From Bacillota bacterium (lineage in GTDB: Bacteria; Bacillota; Clostridia; Christensenellales; Borkfalkiaceae), in assembly GCA_023403375.1 (NCBI GenBank), contig JAEYEN010000109.1:1-9441 (forward strand): a stretch of DNA of 9,441 bases, given 5' to 3'. Below the pieces are notes generated by a model. It saw nothing but the letters and a program-made list of their open reading frames with translations. It was not told the origin of the DNA and did no database searches. Position numbers and translations under genes: made by a program. Positions 1-5,341 of this stretch are shown here, in pieces; the stretch's first letter is position 1; the number at the start of each line of letters is the position of its first letter.

Positions 1-1
1 G

Positions 2-2581
2 CGTTACCCCGTTATAACGGACGAGATTAAAGAGCGGTTTAACTACGAACTCGAAACTATCCATTCTATGGGATACATAGAATATTATCTTATAGTATGG
101 GATTTTATAAACTGGGCGAAAGAGCACGGAATATCCGTCGGCGCGGGGCGCGGAAGCGGCGTTTCGAGTATCATTGCCTATTCCGTCGGCATAACCGACG
201 TCGACCCCTTGAAATACGATTTGGTCTTTGAAAGATTTTTGAACAAAGAGCGCGTAAGCATGCCCGACTTCGATATAGACTTTCAGGACGACCGCAGGGG
301 CGAAGTCGTCGAATACGTAAGAAGAAAATACGGCGCGGACAGAGTGGCGCAGATTGTAACGTTCGGCACGCTTGCAGGCAGAGTCGCGATAAAAGACGTC
401 GGCAGGGTTTTCAGAGTTCCGTATTCCGAAACGGACAAAGTCACCAAACTTATGGACGGGAAAAGCAGTATCTCGGAAAGTTTCGGTTTCAAGACGAATA
501 AAGACGGCGAAGACGTCAGCGTGAAAGAATTAAAGGAACTTTACGCCGAAGACGAAACGATAAGAAAAGTCGTCGATATGGCAATCAGGGTGGAAGATAT
601 GCCGCGGCAGACGGGTATGCACGCCGCTGGCGTCGTTATTTGCGCTAAAAAGATAGCGGATAACGTTCCGCTTCAAAGAAACGGCGACGACGTTACCACC
701 CAATTCTATATGAAAGAAGTCGAGCAACTCGGTATGCTTAAAATGGACTTTCTGGGACTTCGCACGCTTACCGATATAGCAAAAGCCAAACAATACGTAA
801 AAGAAGATTTCGGCGCGGAATTAGACTTCCATAAATTGGGTTACGAAGACCCCGAAGTTTATAAACTTATAGGTGACGGAGAAACGGACGCCGTGTTCCA
901 GTTGGAAAGCCCCGGAATGAAACGTTTTATGCGTGATTTGAAACCGTCTACGTTTGAAGACATAATCGCGGGTATTTCGATGTACCGCCCCGGTCCTATG
1001 GATTCTATACCTACTTACGTTAAGTATAAACATAATCCTGAACTGATAGAGTATAAACATCCGCTTTTGGAGCCGCTCTTAAAAGCGACTTACGGCGTTT
1101 TAATATATCAGGAACAGGTTATGCAGGTCTGCCAGAAACTCGGCGGATTCTCGCTCGGTCAGTCTGACATCGTGCGTAGGGCGATGGGCAAAAAGAACGT
1201 AGACGAAATGGCAAGACAGAAAAAGATTTTCATAGACGGTGGCAAAAGCGAAAAGGGAGACCCCATTTGCGGCGCGGTTAAAAACGGCGTTCCGAGAGAA
1301 ATCGCGGAAAAGATATTCGACGAGATGGCGGGCTTTGCGAAATACGCGTTCAACAAGTCGCACGCGGCGGCTTACGCGGTACTTGCTTATCAGACGGCGT
1401 ATCTTAAACGCTATTACGAAGTGGAATTTTTCTGTTCTATCCTTAATAACCGTATAGACAAAATAGAAGAATTATCCAAGTATCTGACCTATCTTAAAAA
1501 CAAAAACATTGCGGTGCTTCCGCCCGATATAAATAAAAGTAAACCTTACTTTTCCTGTGAAAACGGCGGCGTGCGGTTCGGACTTGTCGGTCTTAAAAAC
1601 GTAGGGCTTTCGGTAATCAACTACATAGTTGAAGAAAGAGAGAAAAACGGCGAGTACAAGTCGTTTGAAGATTTTATAAACCGCGCGGTAAATTCGGGAA
1701 TGAACAAGCGGCTTGTGGAAAGTCTTATTCTGTCGGGCAGTTTCGACTGCTTTAACGTTAACAGAAGAACGCTTATGGAAGTATACGCCGATTATATGGA
1801 CAGGGTAGTCGCTGCCGAAAAGAAGAAAAACAGTATGCAACTATCCATATTCGGCACGCTGCTCGACGAAGGCGAAGGGTTAAAACTCGAATACCCGTCT
1901 TTGCCCGAATATTCCAGCAAAGAGAAACTGACGCTTGAAAAAACAGTGCTCGGCATTTATCTTTCGGGGCACCCGCTCAGCGATTATAAAGAGCAGTTCA
2001 AAAAATTCTCGTTCAATCTTGACGCGCTTAATTTTTACGAAGAAGACGACGAAGGCAATAGAACTTATACCGAAGTGCACGAGGGCGACAGAGTGGTTAT
2101 GGGCGGAATTATAAGCGAATTCAAACGTATGTCCACAAAAAGCGGCAGCACTATGGGATACGCCACGGTAGAAGACGTTTACGGCGCAATAGAAGTCGTG
2201 GTATTCCCCAAAGTTTTCGATAAGAGCAGGACGGTGTTGAATAAGGAAGAAATCGTAGCGGTGTCGGGCAGAATTCAGTTTAAGGACGGCATTCCGCAGA
2301 TTATTGCCGACGACGTTAAAAAACTTGACGTAACCGAAGAAATAACGGAAGTTAAAGAAAGAGAATATCTTTGCGTTATAATACCAAAAGAAAAAGAAGA
2401 TAAGATAGAAGAAGTAAGAGATATTTTCGATTGTTACCCCGGCGAAGCGGCGGCGTATATCGCAATGGACGGTAAAAAATTCGACGCAAAAACTTCCGTA
2501 AGACGTTGCGACGGGCTTATAGACGAATTAAAAAACATAGTCGGAAAAGAAAGCGTGATATTTTTTAGAAAAAAATCTTAA
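2..2581 (+). CDS. dnaE: DNA polymerase III subunit alpha (DnaE), 5'-truncated by the window edge
   Basis: Replicative C-family DNA polymerase. The frame is open from base 2 and the ATG at 68 is internal: the 22 codons before it already read as conserved DnaE sequence (RYPVITDEIKERFNYELE). Numbering from that ATG, the palm carries the GAGRGSG motif (26-32), the MPDFDIDF aspartate cluster (65-72) and MDFLGLRTLT (226-235, third catalytic Asp at 227). Fingers-type motifs follow, including YRPGPMD (306-312) and the FNKSHAAAYA region (428-437). QLSIF at 591-595 matches the internal sliding-clamp-binding motif. An OB-fold-like segment lies at about 674-745, followed by a short C-terminal domain. There is no PolC-type exonuclease insertion. 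With 859 visible codons against about 1,150 for the family, roughly the first 300 residues (the PHP domain and start of the palm) lie outside the window. The identity is secure; clamp and OB assignments are by motif only. Confidence 0.97.
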   Translation, partial: RYPVITDEIKERFNYELETIHSMGYIEYYLIVWDFINWAKEHGISVGAGRGSGVSSIIAYSVGITDVDPLKYDLVFERFLNKERVSMPDFDIDFQDDRRGEVVEYVRRKYGADRVAQIVTFGTLAGRVAIKDVGRVFRVPYSETDKVTKLMDGKSSISESFGFKTNKDGEDVSVKELKELYAEDETIRKVVDMAIRVEDMPRQTGMHAAGVVICAKKIADNVPLQRNGDDVTTQFYMKEVEQLGMLKMDFLGLRTLTDIAKAKQYVKEDFGAELDFHKLGYEDPEVYKLIGDGETDAVFQLESPGMKRFMRDLKPSTFEDIIAGISMYRPGPMDSIPTYVKYKHNPELIEYKHPLLEPLLKATYGVLIYQEQVMQVCQKLGGFSLGQSDIVRRAMGKKNVDEMARQKKIFIDGGKSEKGDPICGAVKNGVPREIAEKIFDEMAGFAKYAFNKSHAAAYAVLAYQTAYLKRYYEVEFFCSILNNRIDKIEELSKYLTYLKNKNIAVLPPDINKSKPYFSCENGGVRFGLVGLKNVGLSVINYIVEEREKNGEYKSFEDFINRAVNSGMNKRLVESLILSGSFDCFNVNRRTLMEVYADYMDRVVAAEKKKNSMQLSIFGTLLDEGEGLKLEYPSLPEYSSKEKLTLEKTVLGIYLSGHPLSDYKEQFKKFSFNLDALNFYEEDDEGNRTYTEVHEGDRVVMGGIISEFKRMSTKSGSTMGYATVEDVYGAIEVVVFPKVFDKSRTVLNKEEIVAVSGRIQFKDGIPQIIADDVKKLDVTEEITEVKEREYLCVIIPKEKEDKIEEVRDIFDCYPGEAAAYIAMDGKKFDAKTSVRRCDGLIDELKNIVGKESVIFFRKKS

Positions 2582-2604
2582 AAAATAGTTAAAACGCATT
2601 AAAA

Positions 2605-2632
2605 TTAGTAGAATTTTATCTGTGGCTATGAT
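2605..2632 (+). promoter_or_regulatory. Weak candidate promoter ahead of pfkA
   Basis: In the 86-bp dnaE-pfkA gap, TATGAT (2627-2632, 5/6 to the -10 consensus) lies 16 bp after a poor -35 candidate, TTAGTA (2605-2610, 3/6). TAAAAT at 2632-2637 is an alternative -10. No terminator follows dnaE, so pfkA may instead be transcribed by read-through. The call rests on the -10 alone. Confidence 0.25.
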
Positions 2633-2667
2633 AAAATATATCGGAAAAAACCGAAAAGGAGAGCATT

Positions 2668-3630
2668 ATGGAAAGAATAGCGGTTTTAACAAGCGGCGGC
2701 GACGCGCCGGGTATGAATGCATGCATTAGAGCGGTTGTTCGTTCTGCACTCGACCGCAATATGGATATTTACGGTGTGGAAAGGGGCTACGCAGGGCTTA
2801 TCAAAGGCGAAATCACAAGGCTCAGCCACCGTTCCGTTTCAGATATTATTCACAAAGGCGGCACTTTCTTAAAGACGGCAAGATGTCCCGAATTCAAAGA
2901 CGTTGAAGTTCAGCGTCTGGCGGCGGAAACGCTTTCCGCTTACGGTATCGAAGGGCTTGTCGCAATAGGTGGCGACGGAACTTTTCGCGGCGCGAAAGAC
3001 TTGTCCGAAAACTTCGGAATAAAGGTAATAGGTATCCCCGGTACGATAGATAACGACCTTGCTTATACCGATTATACCGTAGGTTTCGATACGGCGGTAA
3101 ACACCGTGCTTTGGGCAATAAACAATTTAAGAGACACTATGCACTCTCACGATAGAGTTTGCCTTCTGGAAGTTATGGGCAGAAACTGCGGCGATATCGC
3201 GCTTTACGCAGGTACGGCAGGCGGTGCGGAATACGTTATCGTTCCCGAAATTCCTTATAACTTAGACGAAATCGCTTGCAGCATAAAAAAGAGTTATCTC
3301 CGCGGCAAGACTTCCAATATGATAATTCTGGCGGAAGGCGCCGGAAATCGCGACGAAATCGCAAAATACATTCAGGATAAAAGCGGCATAAACGTTAAAG
3401 TTACCAACTTCGGATACATACAAAGGGGCGGCTCTCCTAATATGATGGACAGAATTCTGGCGGCAAGATTCGGCTATGCGGCTGTCGAACTTTTAAATAA
3501 AGACAGCGAAAGTTGCGCAATCGGCATTAAAGAAAATAAAGTAATTACCGTTCCGTTCGACCAGGTTCAGAAAGCGGAAAAGAAATTCGATAAAGAACTT
3601 TACGAAATAGCGCACGTTTTAAGTTTATAA
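2668..3630 (+). CDS. pfkA: ATP-dependent 6-phosphofructokinase
   Basis: Catalyses ATP-dependent phosphorylation of fructose 6-phosphate to fructose 1,6-bisphosphate, the committed glycolytic step, in the cytoplasm. At 320 residues it matches the usual bacterial PfkA length. Visible motifs are GGDAPGMN (10-17), R72, GGDGT (101-105), PGTIDND (124-130, catalytic Asp128 with Asp130), MGRNCGD (170-176) and IQRGGSP (251-257). Gly104 and Gly125 occupy the two positions that separate ATP-users (Gly, Gly) from PPi-users (Asp, Lys), so ATP is the predicted donor. R21 and R25, which belong to the allosteric effector site in the E. coli enzyme, are kept. Two fructose-6-phosphate contacts differ from E. 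coli: Arg243 is Lys244 and His249 is Tyr250. AAGGAG (2656-2661) sits 6 nt before the ATG. The gene follows dnaE, as in many Clostridia, and is followed by a second, PPi-type paralogue. Confidence 0.96.
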   Translation: MERIAVLTSGGDAPGMNACIRAVVRSALDRNMDIYGVERGYAGLIKGEITRLSHRSVSDIIHKGGTFLKTARCPEFKDVEVQRLAAETLSAYGIEGLVAIGGDGTFRGAKDLSENFGIKVIGIPGTIDNDLAYTDYTVGFDTAVNTVLWAINNLRDTMHSHDRVCLLEVMGRNCGDIALYAGTAGGAEYVIVPEIPYNLDEIACSIKKSYLRGKTSNMIILAEGAGNRDEIAKYIQDKSGINVKVTNFGYIQRGGSPNMMDRILAARFGYAAVELLNKDSESCAIGIKENKVITVPFDQVQKAEKKFDKELYEIAHVLSL

Positions 3631-3680
3631 CCCGTTTTATGCGGCAGAACCATCGGTATAAATAAAACTATTCCGAAAGG

Positions 3681-3730
3681 TTTGGATATGTATCTCACGG
3701 TTTGATTTGGATATGTATCTTACGGTTTGA
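3681..3730 (+). repeat. 25-bp tandem direct repeat, two copies, upstream of pfp
   Basis: Copy 1 is 3681-3705 and copy 2 is 3706-3730, abutting exactly. Each begins TTTGGATATGTATCT and ends ACGGTTTGA. They differ at one base, C3696 versus T3721. Each copy contains the small inverted repeat GATA-TG-TATC. The repeat lies in the pfkA-pfp gap, 59 bp before the pfp start codon. It may be a recent tandem duplication or a doubled operator. The sequence itself shows only the repetition. Confidence 0.9.
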
Positions 3731-3755
3731 ATTTAGTTTTCGGGCGAATTAAAAA
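3727..3755 (+). promoter_or_regulatory. Weak candidate promoter for pfp
   Basis: TTGAAT (3727-3732, 4/6) and TAAAAA (3750-3755, 4/6) are separated by 17 bp. The -35 overlaps the end of the second 25-bp repeat copy, so a protein bound to the repeat could influence it. Both boxes are poor, and co-transcription from pfkA is equally possible because no terminator is visible between the genes. Confidence 0.25.
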
Positions 3756-3776
3756 AGAAAAAATTATTTATCACAT

Positions 3777-3783
3777 AAAGGAG
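3777..3783 (+). promoter_or_regulatory. Ribosome binding site that fixes the pfp start
   Basis: AAAGGAG lies 6 nt before the ATG at 3790. The frame is open further upstream to a TTG at 3727, but that start has no Shine-Dalgarno sequence. The 21 extra residues would be lysine-rich and unlike the family N-terminus. The ATG is therefore chosen. Confidence 0.9.
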
Positions 3784-3789
3784 AAAAAT

Positions 3790-5040
3790 ATGAAAGGCTT
3801 AAAAGGAGCACTCGTATTTGCACAATCGGGCGGACCTACGTCCGTTATCAACGCCTCTGCGGCAGGCGTATTTATCGAAGGGTTAAAATCCAAACAGATA
3901 ACCGCGGTTTACGGCGCGGCACACGGTATCAGGGGCATACTCGAAGAAGAGTTTTACGATATGTCCAAAGAAGACAAGAAAGAACTTTTGCTTCTTAAAA
4001 ACACTCCGTCTTCCGCTTTGGGTTCGGTAAGATATAAACTTAAAGACGCAAGCGTAGACGATACCGATTATAAAAGACTTTTGGAAGTATTCAAAAAGTA
4101 CGACGTACGTTATTTCTTCTATAACGGCGGCAACGACAGTATGGATACCTGCAATAAAATCAGTAAATATATGGCGAAATCGGGCTATGAAATGAACGTT
4201 ATCGGCGTTCCCAAAACGATAGATAACGACCTTTTCGGAACCGACCATTGCCCCGGCTTTGCTTCCGCGGCGAAATATATCGCAACTTCCGTTATGGAAA
4301 TCAACTTAGACGCAAAAGTTTACGATACGCCTATGGTTTGCGTTATAGAATGTATGGGAAGAAACGCAGGCTGGCTTACGGCGGCGGCTTCTCTCGCAAA
4401 CTATAAAGGCTTAGGCGCCGACCTTATTTATCTTCCCGAAACCGATTTCGACGTTGATAAATTCGTTGCCGACGTGAAAGACGTTTGCGCTAAAAACAAC
4501 AACAAATGTATCGCAGTCGTATCCGAAGGCATACACGATAAAGACGGCAACCTTATCTGCGAAGTTTTGGGAACTGCCGGCTCCAAGGATAGTTTCGGTC
4601 ATGCTCAACTCGGCGGCGTTGCGGCTCAACTCGCAGGCTTAATCAAAGAGAAAACGGGTTATAAAACGAGAGGTATCGAATTATCTCTTATGCAGAGATG
4701 CGGCGCGCACTGCGCTTCTAAAACCGATATAGAAGAAACTTTCAATGCGGGCAGAGAAGCGGTAAAAGCGGCTGTAAACGGCGAAACCGATAAAATGGTT
4801 TGCTATGCGAGAAAGGCAGGCGATAAATACGTTTGCGAATATAAACTTCTTCCCTTGGAACTTGCCGCAAATACCGAAAGAACGGTTCCGCAGGAATGGA
4901 TTATCAACAACGGAACGGGCATATCCGAAGAATTCGTTAAATACGCTTTGCCGCTTATTCAGGGCGAATGCGATATGAAGAAAGAAGACGGACTTCCCAG
5001 ATTTGCACACCTTAAAAAAGTTCTCGTTGAAAAAAGATAA
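3790..5040 (+). CDS. pfp: Pyrophosphate-dependent 6-phosphofructokinase (PPi-PFK)
   Basis: Reversible cytoplasmic interconversion of fructose 6-phosphate plus PPi with fructose 1,6-bisphosphate plus phosphate. The protein is 416 residues, about 100 longer than PfkA and typical of the short bacterial PPi-PFKs. Motifs in order are GGPTSVIN (14-21), RYKL (81-84), GGNDSMDT (113-120), PKTIDND (141-147, catalytic Asp145 and Asp147), MGRNAGW (189-195), SEG (245-247) and MQRCG (301-305). Asp116 and Lys142 are the two family determinants of pyrophosphate use, replacing the Gly pair of ATP enzymes; the Asp side chain blocks the ATP alpha-phosphate site. No signal peptide or membrane segment is seen. 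The gene lies 159 bp after pfkA on the same strand, and its transcript ends at a strong terminator at 5107-5144. The donor assignment rests on sequence determinants, not on an assay. Confidence 0.95.
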   Translation: MKGLKGALVFAQSGGPTSVINASAAGVFIEGLKSKQITAVYGAAHGIRGILEEEFYDMSKEDKKELLLLKNTPSSALGSVRYKLKDASVDDTDYKRLLEVFKKYDVRYFFYNGGNDSMDTCNKISKYMAKSGYEMNVIGVPKTIDNDLFGTDHCPGFASAAKYIATSVMEINLDAKVYDTPMVCVIECMGRNAGWLTAAASLANYKGLGADLIYLPETDFDVDKFVADVKDVCAKNNNKCIAVVSEGIHDKDGNLICEVLGTAGSKDSFGHAQLGGVAAQLAGLIKEKTGYKTRGIELSLMQRCGAHCASKTDIEETFNAGREAVKAAVNGETDKMVCYARKAGDKYVCEYKLLPLELAANTERTVPQEWIINNGTGISEEFVKYALPLIQGECDMKKEDGLPRFAHLKKVLVEKR

Positions 5041-5082
5041 TTTTATATAAAAAGTTATATAATAGTTTTATATAAATAGTTA
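5041..5082 (+). repeat. AT-rich direct repeat after the pfp stop codon
   Basis: TTTTATATAAAAAGTTA (5041-5057) recurs at 5066-5082 with one change (A5052 to T5077), giving a period of 25 bp. The first 12 bases, TTTTATATAAAA, form a perfect palindrome. The low complexity means chance or slippage could explain it. Confidence 0.5.
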
Positions 5083-5106
5083 ATTTTTGTAAAAAATAAA
5101 ATCATT

Positions 5107-5144
5107 AAAAAACCGCAAAAAACCGCAATTTTTTGCGGTTTTTT
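5107..5144 (+). terminator. Intrinsic terminator after pfp, probably bidirectional
   Basis: AAAAAACCGCAAAAAA (5107-5122) pairs perfectly with 5129-5144, giving a 16-bp stem with a 6-nt loop. The 3' arm ends in six T, followed by GTTT. A second copy of AAAAAACCGC begins at 5117, so an alternative 12-bp stem (5117-5128 with 5133-5144, loop TTTT) shares the same 3' arm. The A-run on the 5' side would give a U-tract on the other strand. It closes the pfkA-pfp transcription unit. Confidence 0.9.
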
Positions 5145-5297
5145 GTTTCGGAATTTATTTTCCGCGTTTGCAAATAACTATTTAACAGGTATTTGTGTTT
5201 TTTTAATCGGGTATTTGACGGGAAGAAAAAGAGCAAAAAGGTCAAAAAAATAATATTTTCAGTCAAAAATAATATATAATTTATATAGCATAAAAGT

Positions 5298-5318
5298 TAT
5301 AATTTATTGTACAATAAA
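5298..5318 (+). promoter_or_regulatory. Candidate -10 box and 16-bp palindromic operator ahead of the esterase gene
   Basis: TATAAT (5298-5303) is a perfect -10 match, but no recognisable -35 lies 16-18 bp upstream. Directly downstream and sharing its last T is the perfect palindrome TTTATTGTACAATAAA (5303-5318). If this -10 is used, transcription would start inside the palindrome, a classic repressor position. TATAAT at 5275-5280 is an alternative -10. The palindrome is seen directly; its role as operator is inferred. Confidence 0.45.
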
Positions 5319-5322
5319 ATAA

Positions 5323-5329
5323 AAGGGGA
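5323..5329 (+). promoter_or_regulatory. Ribosome binding site with long spacing, esterase lipoprotein gene
   Basis: AAGGGGA lies 12 nt before the ATG at 5342, longer than the 6-nt spacing at pfkA, pfp and rplU. The ATG is kept because it starts a textbook lipoprotein signal (MKR, hydrophobic run, Cys20), and a later start at codon 10 would destroy it. Initiation may be weaker than at neighbouring genes. Confidence 0.6.
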
Positions 5330-5341
5330 AATATAGACACT

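Larger units (their letters stand above)
5041..5341. other. AT-rich intergenic region between pfp and the esterase lipoprotein gene
   Basis: No convincing gene is seen in these 301 bases on either strand. From left to right the region holds a 17-bp AT-rich direct repeat (5041-5057 and 5066-5082, period 25), the pfp terminator (5107-5144), and GGTATTTG twice (5188-5195, 5210-5217). It then has GTCAAAAA followed by TAATAT twice (starting at 5241 and 5262), several TATAAT boxes (5275-5280, 5298-5303), a 16-bp palindrome (5303-5318) and the ribosome binding site of the next gene. TTGACG at 5215-5220 has no -10 at a usable distance. Confidence 0.7.

Noticed and set aside
68..70. ATG as the start of dnaE
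   Set aside because: The same frame is open to base 2 and the upstream residues are conserved DnaE sequence, so the true start is outside the window.
2641..2654. TCGG-A6-CCGA inverted repeat before pfkA as an operator or hairpin
   Set aside because: The stem is only 4 bp and the flanks do not extend it. It is too short to support a claim.
3727..3789. TTG start extending pfp by 21 residues
   Set aside because: It lies inside a repeat copy, has no ribosome binding site and adds lysine-rich residues not expected in the family. The ATG at 3790 has a good AAAGGAG.
3883..4248. Minus-strand open frame of 121 codons inside pfp
   Set aside because: It overlaps conserved PPi-PFK catalytic motifs on the other strand and is a codon-bias shadow.
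5215..5220. TTGACG as a -35 box for the esterase gene
   Set aside because: No -10-like hexamer occurs 15-19 bp downstream; the region there is GAAGAAAAAGAGC-type purine-rich sequence.
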